Counted from the first letter of the stretch, positions 44,326-58,480 are shown. The stretch: 64,000 bases of DNA from Tragulus kanchil (GCA_022376925.1 JAIOJX010000004.1:3782001-3846000), one strand, 5' to 3'. Notes: generated by a model not told the origin, from the letters alone. Program-made: numbers and translations.

Positions 44326-46143
44326 TTCATAATTGAGAAATCAATCCATCCAACTCAGTCGAGTCCCATGATGGGGAGAGGTCTGAGGGAAGCCAGTCTG
44401 CAGCCTCCTGCCTGGGCACCAGGAAGCCTTGCTGCTGATGCCCACACCCACTGTGACCGATGCTTTGAAGCATTCTAATTGAGAGCCTCAGTGGACAGAG
44501 TTCCTCTTGACCTCTTTGGCTTTACTTCATTCAGCAGTCTCTTGATCAAAATCAAGGTAATTGTCAGTATGGTCAAGCCTTGTTACAACTCAGAACTTTG
44601 AGGAGCCCCTCCTACAGGCTCCCCCAGTCCCCAGTCAATAGTCAAGAGGGCAGCCAAGGACCTCTTTAGCTGTTGCTATTTAGTCACTAAGTCATGTCTG
44701 ACTCTTATGTGCCTCCCATGGACTATAGACAGCCAGGCTCCCCTGTCCATGGAATTTCCCAGGCAAGAGTACTGGAGTGGGTTGCCATTTCCTTCTCCCA
44801 AGGACCTCTTATTAAAATATAAATGAGATCCTGACTTCAGACCTTCCAACAACTTCCTAAAGTACTTATCATACAATCCAAACTCCCCATCAAATCCAGG
44901 AAGAACCCTGCAGGGTGCTGAGTTCTGCCTCTTCTCGGCCTTGAAGCTCCCCACACACAAGCCTCCTTTGGGGCCTCAGGCACCACAGACCCCTTCTCAC
45001 CCCCGGCCTCTGCACCCACTTGCCCTCTACCCCTGGGTCGTCTCGTGGCTGCCTCCTTCTCCGCAGGCAGGTCCCAACACCGTGTCACCTCCTCAGAGAG
45101 CACCCCCGGCTGCCTTTCTCTCCAGCCCCATCGCATCCTCACCATCCTGTCTTATTTTCTTTGTAACGCTCGTCCCTACTTGAAAGGACCTGGCTTCCTT
45201 GAGTGTTTAATGTTCTTTTCAGTTTCCCTCCCTAGAAAACAGGAGTCATGAGAGCAGGACCTTGACTGTCAGCCTCGGCCGAGTTCCCAAGGCCCAGAGC
45301 CGTAAGCAGCTTGTTCAAATTCCAGTACCCAAGAAGCGGCAGAGCTGGGATTTCAACCCGCGTCCCTAATTACTGCACTAGATTGCCTCCTATTTTCATA
45401 ATTGAGAAATCAATCCATCCAACTCAGTCGAGTCCCATGATGGGGAGAGGTCTGAGGGAAGCCAGTCTGCAGCCTCCTGCCTGGGCACCAGGAAGCCTTG
45501 CTGCTGATGCCCACACCCACTGTGACCGATGCTTTGTGAATTTTCTCCCTCCCTCCCTGAGGGCAGACCTCCAGGGTGCTGGGGTTAAGGGATCCAGGTT
45601 TGCTCAGAACTCGGCAGGCAGGGGATGGGTGGAAAGGAGGTTCCTGGGGCCAGACAGAACCTCCAGGGCAGGTTCTGGGCAAAGCAGAGCCCTGGGAAGC
45701 CAAGCAGAGCAGGTGGGCTCCAGCAGGCAGGTGGGCAGTGGAGTTCTGGCCAGAGGCACAGGAACCAGAGCAGAAAATAGCCCTCTGAGTCTCGGAACAG
45801 GAAATGTCTCCTTCCTCCACAGGACTTCAAAAAGCAATTGGATCCTGGGCGGTTGGAGGAATAATCTGGAGGACCAAAGATGAGGAAGGAGATGAGAAAG
45901 ACCCCAAAATCTCAGGCGCAACTGACTTCACACCATGCTTCCTACTGGGTTTCCTGAGACTGGTCATCAGGAAGCCGAGGAAGTGACCCCTCAGCGCTCG
46001 GGTGGACAGTGGGGTTTGTGGAGGTTGCTCTATGGGGCTGGTCACCTGTGGCAGCACTAGCCTGGTCCATGAGCCCAGCATACCCTAAAATTTGATAAAT
46101 TCTTTCTGTGTGCGCCTGCCTGGATAGGAAGCTTCCAGACCCG

Positions 46144-48403
46144 CTGGCAGGGGGTGAGCGCTGAGTATCTACTGGCTGTTGTCACTGCTGACAGGACTTT
46201 TTAAAGGCAGGAGCTGGGGCCTCACTGGCTGCATCCCCACCCTCCAGGGTGGAACTGGGGTGGCTGTAGCTTTCAAAAGGCTCCCGGGGAACTTGGCAGG
46301 CACTGGGACAGGAACACATTTTTACCTTTCATTTCATGTTTTTATGGCTTCTTGGAATTGTTTATAGTACAAGCATTTTATATAAAAAGAGTAGTTTAAA
46401 AATACACACAGAAATCATCTCCCGGGTTTGGGAGCCACTCAATAGAAGAGGCTGGCCCTGTGGGGAAGGGGAAGCCACAGCTCCCCGAGTCGGGGAGGGA
46501 GGACACCCTGGGGGGCACGGCCCCCTGCTGGGAACTGCCAGAGTCACCCAGGCATGCCAGCAGGAGTCTGATTGGAGTCTGCTGCCAAATATCCAGCACC
46601 AAACAGCTCCCCAAGGCAGGCCCCAGGAGTGACAAACAAAGAAACCTGCTAAAGGAGGCTCGACCCCTCCTCTCCCGCTGGGGAGAAAAGTGTCAGCGGT
46701 TGGCAGACTTCTTTGGGAAGATTCCCTACGTACCTACCACCTCAACCCCCCTTCACACTCACACAGGCCTGGGCACCTTCCTCCCAGGGGGTCAGAGGCG
46801 CCTCAAATCGCCAGAGAGGGGGCCCAGCAGTTACTGCACGGCCCAGAGTCTACCTTGCCCCTGAACGTTTAGTCACCTTCCAGAATGGAGTTGGTGTGCC
46901 TTCCACTCCCCGACACCTGTCTCTTTCTGTCTCATGAGTGGGGTGGGGGGGCAGCTCTGAGACGGTGCTGGTGAATGGGCCCAAGACCCCAGCCTCCAGG
47001 GAGGACCTGATTCTGTCCTCCCCTCAGTGTGGAGCGACCTGACCTGTCACCTCAAGCCACAGCTCCAGTCCTGCCCCCACCGGATCTCAGGGGCTGGGAC
47101 ATCTCCCTTGATCAACTGTGACATCAAGTACAGAGAAGGCACCAGACAGCCACGGGTCACACAGGAATGCCCAGACGAGCCCGGGCATCTGGGTGTGAGG
47201 CAGCTCCTGCTGGCCCTGCTGCCGGCTCTGGCCCTGGACCTGGTACCCTTCCGCACCAGCATTCCAGGCTGGCAGGGGGTGAGCGCTGAGTATCTACTGG
47301 CTGTTGTCACTGCTGACAGGACTTTTTAAAGGCAGGAGCTGGGGCCTCACTGGCTGCATCCCCACCCTCCAGGGTGGAACTGGGGTGGCTGTAGCTTTCA
47401 AAAGGCTCCCGGGGAACTTGGCAGGCACTGGGACAGGAACACATTTTTACCTTTCATTTCATGTTTTTATGGCTTCTTGGAATTGTTTATAGTACAAGCA
47501 TTTTATATAAAAAGAGTAGTTTAAAAATACACACAGAAATCATCTCCCGGGTTTGGGAGCCACTCAATAGAAGAGGCTGGCCCTGTGGGGAAGGGGAAGC
47601 CACAGCTCCCCGAGTCGGGGAGGGAGGACACCCTGGGGGGCACGGCCCCCTGCTGGGAACTGCCAGAGTCACCCAGGCATGCCAGCAGGAGTCTGATTGG
47701 AGTCTGCTGCCAAATATCCAGCACCAAACAGCTCCCCAAGGCAGGCCCCAGGAGTGACAAACAAAGAAACCTGCTAAAGGAGGCTCGACCCCTCCTCTCC
47801 CGCTGGGGAGAAAAGTGTCAGCGGTTGGCAGACTTCTTTGGGAAGATTCCCTACGTACCTACCACCTCAACCCCCCTTCACACTCACACAGGCCTGGGCA
47901 CCTTCCTCCCAGGGGGTCAGAGGCGCCTCAAATCGCCAGAGAGGGGGCCCAGCAGTTACTGCACGGCCCAGAGTCTACCTTGCCCCTGAACGTTTAGTCA
48001 CCTTCCAGAATGGAGTTGGTGTGCCTTCCACTCCCCGACACCTGTCTCTTTCTGTCTCATGAGTGGGGTGGGGGGGCAGCTCTGAGACGGTGCTGGTGAA
48101 TGGGCCCAAGACCCCAGCCTCCAGGGAGGACCTGATTCTGTCCTCCCCTCAGTGTGGAGCGACCTGACCTGTCACCTCAAGCCACAGCTCCAGTCCTGCC
48201 CCCACCGGATCTCAGGGGCTGGGACATCTCCCTTGATCAACTGTGACATCAAGTACAGAGAAGGCACCAGACAGCCACGGGTCACACAGGAATGCCCAGA
48301 CGAGCCCGGGCATCTGGGTGTGAGGCAGCGCTCCTGCTGGCCCTGCTGCCGGCTCTGGCCCTGGACCTTCCCTGGGTCACGCCCTTCCGCACCAGCATTC
48401 AGG
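46144..48403. repeat. Direct duplication 15 (1,125 bp, junction 47269)
   Basis: 46144-47268 recurs at 47269-48403. The right end of the first copy (47205-47268) has lost bases compared with the second. Confidence 0.97.
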
Positions 48404-48944
48404 CGGCTGTGTGCCATGGCAGGCCCTGGTCTTCAGAACCACCGCCACCCGAGTCTCTCTCCCTGCAGGGCACTGGTCTGTCTGGGGGAGGTTCAATAAC
48501 TAGAAAGTGCTGGGCTCCCAGCCATGCTGAGCCAGAGACATGAAAGGCAGTAGCACAGGGTCCAACACGGGGCCTGCTGCGGAGGCCTGAGGGGGCCAAT
48601 GTGAACATCCTGTACCCGCCTCTGTGGAACTGGCACCTGCTGGGCCCTGGCCCAGACGCGGCTGCCGCCGTGCCAAAGACCTGGACGCTCCACCAACCTT
48701 CTCCCATTTGTCTTCACAAGCCAGGGCCACACAGCTCACTCCTGTGCCCCCCTCACCCACCAGAACGCCCCCCACCCCCTGGGGGTCCCCAAAGCTGCTC
48801 AGACCCTCCATTCAGGGCAGAGATTCTTGAAGATACCCCTCCCCAAGGTGCGACTGTGGTCAACACCATCGTCACTCTACCACACGCGAAGGGCATGGAG
48901 CACAGCTCCTCAGCAGGCAGCTAAAGGTTTCAGTCCATACAAGT

Positions 48945-49085
48945 TACTGGCGTCTGATCAGAATGTGCATTCTGATTCCTTACATCTGGAATGATGAATG
49001 TACCTCCTAACAATCTCCTAATGATGCTGATACTGCGGGTTCAGAACCACATCCAAATTAGAATTACCTGGGGATCATTTCTCAG
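48945..49085 (-). mobile_element. MER5-like DNA transposon fragment
   Basis: GAATGTGCATTCTGATTCC, CTAATGATGCTGATACTGC and GAATTACCTGGGGATCA resemble MER5 (hAT-Charlie) internal sequence. Confidence 0.45.
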
Positions 49086-49825
49086 AACCCAAGTTACAGC
49101 CTAGACTAATTAAATCACAACACTGGCGGGCGGGATCCAGGCATGAGGCATGGTTGAAGCGTTCCAGGGGATCTCGGGCTGGGAAGCCACCATCTCAGGG
49201 GGTGTTTAGGAATCAGAGGGTGGACTGGTGTGGCCGAAGCACAGGGCACCTGGTGCTCATGGGACACTGGCTGACCAACTGGATGTGTCAGGTGCTGTCC
49301 TAGGTGCTGAGCACACCCTGGGACTAAGACCCATCCCACCTTCTTGGTACTTGTGGTCATAAAAGAAGATGAATACTAAACAAGGTACCAAGCCAGTATA
49401 TGGGATAACTTCAAATTGGAAGAAAGCCACAAAGATAGTCAACAGTAATGACAGATATAAAATGGGGATGTTGCCCTCAGATTTGTGGGGTCAAGGAACT
49501 CTCTCCAAGCATGTGACATTGAACTGAGATCTGAAGGTTGAGAAAAAGCCAGCCTTGTATGGAGCCAGGTAAAGAGCATCTAGGCAGAGAGAAAGGTAGG
49601 TGCAGAGGTGTGGCGATGAGAACGCAGGTGAGTGGCAGGAAAGCAAGGAAAGGAAGGCCTTCCTGGTGCCTTAATCTTTCGCTGGGTTGATAGGTGAATG
49701 GGGGCACAGAGAGCCTGGCCTGTGAGAGGCTGTGGCCTCTAGCCTAGACTGCCTCGGGAAGAAATATGAAGGTGTCTATTCTCATAACACCACAGAAAAA
49801 GCCCCCACCTCTGACAGCAGCATCA

Positions 49826-50062
<237 letters not shown>

Positions 50063-50329
50063 TCATCCCCAGGCGACGCTGCAGTGCACGCGGCTGCTCT
50101 GTGCTGGGAGGGAGCCTTCCCTCAGGGCTGTGCGGGCTTGCAGGGGCTGCTAGAGGCACAGCTTGGGGACAGAGCAAGCCTGGGGACCCACGGGAACCGC
50201 TGGTAGTATATCATGAGGAACTTGGCCTCATGAGAGATGAAGCTTGTACAGTCATAGTAAGTTAAGTTCACCAAATTCTAAAACATTAGAGCCAGGCAGT
50301 GTTAGAGTCTCAGAATCTAAAAACCTGGA

Positions 50330-50745
50330 AGTTTCCAGGTTTTTATTCTCTGTGTAGTTAACACATTGACATGATTCAAAGTTCTAAAGATACAAAAGTG
50401 TCGGTAGTTTAGTGACTTCTTTCCATTCCTATACCCCAGCCTCCGAGGTCCCCTCCCCAGAGATGGCCAGAGTGACCAGGGCATCTTTCCACAGATACCC
50501 TCCCCCGTGCAAATGATACTGGGCCTTGAATGCTGTCCTGCACCCTCTTCTTTTTGAGAAAAAATGTTTTCTAGAGATCCTCCTTCTATATTACAACATA
50601 AAGAGCTCCTCATTTAATCGTGGGGCTCTCCTGTAACTTACCCAACCAGTCCCCTGTTGACGGGCAATTAGGTTAGTTCCAGTCTATCCCCGTGCACTTA
50701 TATATGCTGATACATTTCCTGTGTGTACCAGTGTCTGCAAATAAA
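50330..50745 (-). mobile_element. L1 3' fragment (copied at 51484-51928)
   Basis: TGTTGACGGGCAATTAGGTT followed in the second copy by ACAGTGCTGCAATGCCTAAC is typical of an L1 3' untranslated region. Orientation and exact limits uncertain. Confidence 0.5.
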
Positions 50746-50979
50746 CGGGGTAGGTGCAGAGGTGTGGCGATGAGAACGCAGGTGAGTGGCAGGAAAGCAA
50801 GGAAAGGAAGGCCTTCCTGGTGCCTGAATCTTTCGCTGGGTTGATAGGTGAAGGGGGGCACAGAGAGCCTGGCCTGTGAGAGGCTGTGGCCTCTAGCCTA
50901 GACTGCCTCGGGAAGAAATATGAAGGTGTCTATTCTCATAACACCACAGAAAAAGCCCCCACCTCTGACAGCAGCATCA

Positions 50980-51216
<237 letters not shown>

Positions 51217-51967
51217 TCATCCCCAGGCGACGCTGCAGTGCACGCGGCTGCTCTGTGCTGGGAGGGAGCCTTCCCTCAGGGCTGTGCGGGCTTGCAGGGG
51301 CTGCTAGAGGCACAGCTTGGGGACAGAGCAAGCCTGGGGACCCACGGGAACCGCTGGTAGTATATCATGAGGAACTTGGCCTCATGAGAGATGAAGCTTG
51401 TACAGTCATAGTAAGTTAAGTTCACCAAATTCTAAAACATTAGAGCCAGGCAGTGTTAGAGTCTCAGAATCTAAAAACCTGGAAGTTTCCAGGTTTTTAT
51501 TCTCTGTGTAGTTAACACATTGACATGATTCAAAGTTCTAAAGATACAAAAGTGTCGGTAGTTTAGTGACTTCTTTCCATTCCTATACCCCAGCCTCCGA
51601 GGTCCCCTCCCCAGAGATGGCCAGAGTGACCAGGGCATCTTTCCACAGATACCCTCCCCCGTGCAAATGATACTGGGCCTTGAATGCTGTCCTGCACCCT
51701 CTTCTTTTTGAGAAAAAATGTTTTCTAGAGATCCTCCTTCTATATTACAACATAAAGAGCTCCTCATTTAATCGTGGGGCTCTCCTGTAACTTACCCAAC
51801 CAGTCCCCTGTTGACGGGCAATTAGGTTAGTTCCAGTCTATACTATTACGAACAGTGCTGCAATGCCTAACCTTATATATGTGCCTTAGAATTACATTTC
51901 CTGTGTGTACCAGTGTCTGCAAATAAACTTCTGGAATTGGTATTATGTGGTCAAGGGTAGGTGTTGT

Positions 51968-52098
51968 TTTCCCCTGGAGAAGGAAATGGCAACTTATTCC
52001 AGTATTCTTGCCTAGGAAATCCTATGGACAGAGGAGCCTGGTGGGCTACAGTCCATGGATTTGCAAAAGGGTACGTCACGACTGAGCAAACAAAACAT
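51968..52098 (+). mobile_element. Bov-A2-type SINE fragment
   Basis: GGAGAAGGAAATGGCAACTT, CAGTATTCTTGCCTAGGAA, then GGTGGGCTACAGTCCATGG and ACGACTGAGC. Confidence 0.9.
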
Positions 52099-52101
52099 GT
52101 T

Positions 52102-54465
52102 GTTTGGTAATTCAGATAGGTAATGAGATGATGCATCTTGGAGATGTACCAACTTTCTTATGCGCTGGAATGTGAGGGGACCACTTCCCTCTGTCCTTGT
52201 CAACACAACATGTGGTCAAACTTTTCTGTCTTTACTAGTGAGACATGGAGCACAGTGACTCAATGCAGATTTAATCTGGAATTCTTATATCGAAAATGAA
52301 GCAGAGGGCCTCCCTGGTAGCTCAGTGGTAAAGAGTTCCCCTGCCAATACAGGAGACACAGGTTCAATCCCTGATCCAGGAGGATCCCATATGCTGCACA
52401 GCAACTAAGTCTGTGAGCCACAACTATTGAGTCTGTGCTCTAAAGCCTTGGAGCCACAACTGTTGAGCCCATGTGCCACAACTACTGATACCCGTGTTCC
52501 CCAGAGCCCTAGTTCCGTAACAAGAGAAGTCACCACAACAAGAAGCCAGCTCACCTCAACTAGAGAGGGGCCCCCAATCCCTGCAACTAGAGCAGAGCCT
52601 GTGGCAGCAGTGAGAACCCAAAACAGCCAAAAATAAATAAATAAATATCATTTTTAAGAAAGAATGAAGCTGAGCATTTTTTCACATGTTTTAAGAAGCT
52701 GCTGGGTTTTTATCTTCAATGTTATTTGTGGCTGAAAGAACCTGGAGCGAGGGTTCTGGGGGCCATGGCTCACAGAAGGCACTGTGCCGGGTAAAGCATG
52801 GCCCATTTCCCATGGTGTTTGATTTTTCAAGAAAAACTGGAAGTCTGGATATTTTAGTGACATTTCCCAAAATTTAAATACTAGTACCTTATTCTAAAAA
52901 AATACAGCTCCCTGCGTCATACAGGAAACTTCCAAATCCGGCGCTCTCTGACAACCTGGAGGGACAGGGTGGGGTGGAAGGTGGGAGGGAGGCTCAAAGA
53001 GGAGGGGACACACATACACCTGGGTCTCATTCATGTTGCTGTACGGCAAAAACCAACACAACAGTGCAAAGCAGTTATTCTCCGGTTAAAAATAAATTAA
53101 TGAAAACAAACTTAAACATAATATTTTGCCAAACAAAACTAGTTTGAGGGCTAGATCTGGCATCGAGGTACCCTGCCACGTTCTCTATCACAAAGGTCAT
53201 CTGGTCCGACCCCTTCACACCACAGAGGAGCCCCCTAAGTGGCCAGACATGGCCCGCGTGACTATTAGCTAACCAGAGGCGTTTGGTAATTCAGATAGGT
53301 AATGAGATGATGCATCTTGGAGATGTACCAACTTTCTTATGCGCTGGAATGTGAGGGGACCACTTCCTCTGTCCTTGTCAACACAACATGTGGTCAAACT
53401 TTTCTGTCTTTACTAGTGAGACATGGAGCACAGTGACTCAATGCAGATTTAATCTGGAATTCTTATATCGAAAATGAAGCAGAGGGCCTCCCTGGTAGCT
53501 CAGTGGTAAAGAGTTCCCCTGCCAATACAGGAGACACAGGTTCAATCCCTGATCCAGGAGGATCCCATATGCTGCACAGCAACTAAGTCTGTGAGCCACA
53601 ACTATTGAGTCTGTGCTCTAAAGCCTTGGAGCCACAACTGTTGAGCCCATGTGCCACAACTACTGATACCCGTGTTCCCCAGAGCCCTAGTTCCGTAACA
53701 AGAGAAGTCACCACAACAAGAAGCCAGCTCACCTCAACTAGAGAGGGGCCCCCAATCCCTGCAACTAGAGCAGAGCCTGTGGCAGCAGTGAGAACCCAAA
53801 ACAGCCAAAAATAAATAAATAAATATCATTTTTAAGAAAGAATGAAGCTGAGCATTTTTTCACATGTTTTAAGAAGCTGCTGGGTTTTTATCTTCAATGT
53901 TATTTGTGGCTGAAAGAACCTGGAGCGAGGGTTCTGGGGGCCATGGCTCACAGAAGGCACTGTGCCGGGTAAAGCATGGCCCATTTCCCATGGTGTTTGA
54001 TTTTTCAAGAAAAACTGGAAGTCTGGATATTTTAGTGACATTTCCCAAAATTTAAATACTAGTACCTTATTCTAAAAAAATACAGCTCCCTGCGTCATAC
54101 AGGAAACTTCCAAATCCGGCGCTCTCTGACAACCTGGAGGGACAGGGTGGGGTGGAAGGTGGGAGGGAGGCTCAAAGAGGAGGGGACACACATACACCTG
54201 GGTCTCATTCATGTTGCTGTACGGCAAAAACCAACACAACAGTGCAAAGCAGTTATTCTCCGGTTAAAAATAAATTAATGAAAACAAACTTAAACATAAT
54301 ATTTTGCCAAACAAAACTAGTTTGAGGGCTAGATCTGGCATCGAGGTACCCTGCCACGTTCTCTATCACAAAGGTCATCTGGTCCGACCCCTTCACACCA
54401 CAGAGGAGCCCCCTAAGTGGCCAGACATGGCCCGCTGTTGTCACTATTTCCAGCTAACCAGAGGC
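52102..54465. repeat. Direct duplication 17 (1.18 kb, junction 53281)
   Basis: 52102-53257 recurs at 53281-54465 and includes a full SINE. Bases 53258-53280 are a shortened version of the sequence after 54436. Confidence 0.97.
52306..52657 (+). mobile_element. tRNA-derived SINE with probable target-site duplication (copied at 53484-53835)
   Basis: GGGCCTCCCTGGTAGCTCAG to AAATAAATAAATAAATATC. Flanked by AATGAAGC at about 52295 and 52663. Confidence 0.9.
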
Positions 54466-56334
54466 TGATGGCAAGAAGCAAGTCTTCTGCACAATCTTCC
54501 CCAGTTTTAATGTGCGTATGAACTACCTGGGCATCTTGTTAAAAGGCAGATTCTGATTCCTTATGTCTGAGGTGGAGCTCAAGACTTTGAGCTTCAGCAT
54601 AGCTCAGGGCAGAGTGCTCAAGGTCACACGGCTAGCTGCAGTCTGTGTTGTTTAGAACTCAGGTATCTGCAGCCCAGATGTTTGGCTTCTCCACCCAGGG
54701 AGCCTGCCGCTTGCTGGCCTGCACGCCCAGGCTCCTGACATGGCCACACCCCACCAGATCCTCCAAACTTGGATCCCCTCTCATAAGCACACAGGTAGGT
54801 CCCAGCCACTCAGAGGAGGCTGATAGGAGCAGACACCGAGGAAGCTTGCAGGCTGGCGGAGATGCCTGCTCTGCACAGCCCACAGGGCGCTGGGGCACTG
54901 GCTTCCAGTCTGGGCAGCATGAAGGGAATGGATGGGAAACTGTGGAGAAGGATAAGGAAGAAAGATCTGGGAGGTGGGCTAGAGCCCAGAAAATACGGCC
55001 TCGTAGGAAAGCCGTGGAAGGCCAGAATTCACAGGCACGGCTACGGACCACTGTCAGGATGTTCAGCCCTGCCTGTCCTCCACCACCTGGTGGAGCCCGG
55101 GGATCTCCCTGCCCGGGAAGGACAGGGGATGTGTCCTGCTGTTGGTGCTCCCCACCCAGCCCATGACTGCGGCCACTGCACGGAGAGTTAAGGGCCAGAA
55201 ACCCCCCATGACCTCTGGGAAAGGTCCTGAGGATTAACCAGAGGAGGGACACACATACACCTGGGTCTCATTCATGTTGCTGTACGGCAAAAACCAACAC
55301 AACAGTGCAAAGCAGTTATTCTCCGGTTAAAAATAAATTAATGAAAACAAACTTAAACATAATATTTTGCCAAACAAAACTAGTTTGAGGGCTAGATCTG
55401 GCATCGAGGTACCCTGCCACGTTCTCTATCACAAAGGTCATCTGGTCCGACCCCTTCACACCACAGAGGAGCCCCCTAAGTGGCCAGACATGGCCCGCTG
55501 TTGTCACTATTTCCAGCTAACCAGAGGCTGATGGCAAGAAGCAAGTCTTCTGCACAATCTTCCCCAGTTTTAATGTGCGTATGAACTACCTGGGCATCTT
55601 GTTAAAAGGCAGATTCTGATTCCTTATGTCTGAGGTGGAGCTCAAGACTTTGAGCTTCAGCATAGCTCAGGGCAGAGTGCTCAAGGTCACACGGCTAGCT
55701 GCAGTCTGTGTTGTTTAGAACTCAGGTATCTGCAGCCCAGATGTTTGGCTTCTCCACCCAGGGAGCCTGCCGCTTGCTGGCCTGCACGCCCAGGCTCCTG
55801 ACATGGCCACACCCCACCAGATCCTCCAAACTTGGATCCCCTCTCATAAGCACACAGGTAGGTCCCAGCCACTCAGAGGAGGCTGATAGGAGCAGACACC
55901 GAGGAAGCTTGCAGGCTGGCGGAGATGCCTGCTCTGCACAGCCCACAGGGCGCTGGGGCACTGGCTTCCAGTCTGGGCAGCATGAAGGGAATGGATGGGA
56001 AACTGTGGAGAAGGATAAGGAAGAAAGATCTGGGAGGTGGGCTAGAGCCCAGAAAATACGGCCTCGTAGGAAAGCCGTGGAAGGCCAGAATTCACAGGCA
56101 CGGCTACGGACCACTGTCAGGATGTTCAGCCCTGCCTGTCCTCCACCACCTGGTGGAGCCCGGGGATCTCCCTGCCCGGGAAGGACAGGGGATGTGTCCT
56201 GCTGTTGGTGCTCCCCACCCAGCCCATGACTGCGGCCACTCGCGTACGGAGAGTTAAGGGCCAGGACCATAACCTTCTTTTCCCTAGTTGGACAATGTTT
56301 CAAGTGACTCCTTCTGGGAAAGGTCCTGAGGATT
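54176..56334. repeat. Direct duplication 18 (1.06 kb, junction 55240)
   Basis: 54176-55239 recurs at 55240-56334. The first copy lacks about 35 nt before its end. The left quarter of the unit is present a third time at about 53000-53257. Confidence 0.96.
54505..54600 (+). mobile_element. MER5A fragment (copied at about 55568-55663)
   Basis: TTTTAATGTGCGTATGAACT, CCTGGGCATCTTGTTAAAA, GGCAGATTCTGATTCCTTA, then TCTGAGGTGGAGCTC follow the MER5A consensus. Confidence 0.65.
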
Positions 56335-56526
56335 CCAGGGAGAGGAGCGGCAAGGAAGGAGGGCTGTCTCACTCAGTGGCATCTAGCTCACGCGTGGGGC
56401 TCTGGGCAGAGGCTCTGCCTCAGGAGCTGAGGACCTGAGGAGCCATGTCTATAAAACCAGAGAAGGCACGCTTGTTGAACTTCCTCCTCATACACAGCAT
56501 CAAACCTTTGTGTAAATTCCAGGTTC

Positions 56527-56720
56527 TAACCCAGGTGGCTCAGGGTACAGGATCCACCTACCAACACAGGAGATGCCAGAGACGCAGGTTTCAATCTCTG
56601 GGTCGGGAAGATCCCCCAGAGAAGGGACTGGAGACCCACTCCAATATTCTTGCCTGGAGAATCTCACTGATAGAGGAGCTTGATGGGCCTCAGCCCACTT
56701 GGGTTTAGAGTCCGCCGCGA
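56527..56720 (+). mobile_element. Bov-A2-type SINE (copied at 57603-57796)
   Basis: GGTGGCTCAGGGTACAGGAT, GGAAGATCCCCCAGAGAAGG, ACTCCAATATTCTTGCCTGG. Diverged 3' part. Confidence 0.88.
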
Positions 56721-56819
56721 GTGAGGACGCAAGCAATCCCACAGGGTGCGCGCATGCATGCACGCACACAAAGGGAGGAGTTTATCGAAACCAATTCTGA
56801 AGTACTAACCTAGAGAATT

Positions 56820-57015
56820 GGGCTTTCCTGGTGGCTTAGGTGGTAAAGAATCTACCTGCAATGCATGCGACCGGGGTTTGACCCCTGGGTTGGGAAGATC
56901 CCCTGGAGAAAGGAATGGCAACCCACTCCAGTCTTCTTGTCAAATTCCATGGAGAGGATCCTGGTGGGGCTACAGTCTATGGGGTTACAAGTGGATTCTA
57001 ACAACTGAGTGAGGA
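56820..57015 (+). mobile_element. Bov-A2-type SINE (copied at 57896-58091)
   Basis: GGCTTTCCTGGTGGCTTAGG, CCCTGGGTTGGGAAGATCCC, GGAATGGCAACCCACTCCAG, then ACAACTGAGTGAG. Confidence 0.92.
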
Positions 57016-58174
57016 GCACACACAGGCGCTGGGGCACTGGCTTCCAGTCTGGGCAGCATGAAGGGAATGGATGGGAAACTGTGGAGAAGGATAAGGAAGA
57101 AAGATCTGGGAGGTGGGCTAGAGCCCAGAAAATACGGCCTCGTAGGAAAGCCGTGGAAGGCCAGAATTCACAGGCACGGCTACGGACCACTGTCAGGATG
57201 TTCAGCCCTGCCTGTCCTCCACCACCTGGTGGAGCCCGGGGATCTCCCTGCCCGGGAAGGACAGGGGATGTGTCCTGCTGTTGGTGCTCCCCACCCAGCC
57301 CATGACTGCGGCCACTCGCGGACGGAGAGTTAAGGGCCAGGACCATAACCTTCTTTTCCCTAGTTGGACAATGTTTCAAGTGACTCCTTCTGGGAAAGGT
57401 CCTGAGGATTCCAGGGAGAGGAGCGGCAAGGAAGGAGGGCTGTCTCACTCAGTGGCATCTAGCTCACGCGTGGGGCTCTGGGCAGAGGCTCTGCCTCAGG
57501 AGCTGAGGACCTGAGGAGCCATGTCTATAAAACCAGAGAAGGCACGCTTGTTGAACTTCCTCCTCATACACAGCATCAAACCTTTGTGTAAATTCCAGGT
57601 TCTAACCCAGGTGGCTCAGGGTACAGGATCCACCTACCAACACAGGAGATGCCAGAGACGCAGGTTTCAATCTCTGGGTCGGGAAGATCCCCCAGAGAAG
57701 GGACTGGAGACCCACTCCAATATTCTTGCCTGGAGAATCTCACTGATAGAGGAGCTTGATGGGCCTCAGCCCACTTGGGTTTAGAGTCCGCCGCGAGTGA
57801 GGACGCAAGCAATCCCACAGGGTGCGCGCATGCATGCACGCACACAAAGGGAGGAGTTTATCGAAACCAATTCTGAAGTACTAACCTAGAGAATTGGGCT
57901 TTCCTGGTGGCTTAGGTGGTAAAGAATCTACCTGCAATGCATGCGACCGGGGTTTGACCCCTGGGTTGGGAAGATCCCCTGGAGAAAGGAATGGCAACCC
58001 ACTCCAGTCTTCTTGTCAAATTCCATGGAGAGGATCCTGGTGGGGCTACAGTCTATGGGGTTACGAAGAGTGGATTCTAACAACTGAGTGAGGAGCACAC
58101 ACACAATCCAGAGAAACCAGCCTCCTGCATACGCAGAAAAGTATCCTCCCTTCAAAGGCGTGGTCACCACAGAG

Positions 58175-58480
58175 CGCCCTGACTCTCACGACAACCCTGC
58201 AAGTTTAGCATGGGGATCCGCCATTTTACAGGACAGAACACTGAAGCCTCAAGGGAGCAAGCATATTCCTCCCGAGGCTGTGAAGAAAATCCAGGTCACC
58301 CGTCCTTGTTCTCCTGAGTCCACCAAAGGCAAGAGTGTGTGACCTTCCAAAGCAGGGCCTCTGGGCTCACAAAGCCCTGTGATCTGGTCGTGACTGACCT
58401 CCAACTGTGTGATACTGAACTTGACACTCCAACTCTATTTTCTATAAAATGGGGGCAATAATAATACTTCTTTCCTCGGT
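58175..58480. mobile_element. Two MIR fragments
   Basis: 58175-58290 minus (ATTTTACAGGACAGAACACT); 58360-58480 plus (TTTCTATAAAATGGGGGCAA, TAATAATAC). Confidence 0.6.

Larger units (their letters stand above)
43424..45537. repeat. Direct duplication 14 (1,069 bp, junction 44471-44493)
   Basis: 43424-44467 recurs at 44493-45537. Bases 44468-44492 are a gapped, error-rich version of 43388-43423, so the second copy actually begins earlier but with degraded sequence. Confidence 0.96.
55949..58104. repeat. Direct duplication 19 (1,076 bp, junction 57025)
   Basis: 55949-57024 recurs at 57025-58104 and contains two Bov-A2-type SINEs. The first 300 nt of the unit occur a third time at about 54887-55190. 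Confidence 0.97.

Noticed and set aside
46144..48403. Paired open frames of up to 134 codons with identical translations 1.1 kb apart, and similar pairs elsewhere.
   Set aside because: The pairing comes from the direct duplications. The frames lie in introns, lack splice-supported structure and match no family I recognise.
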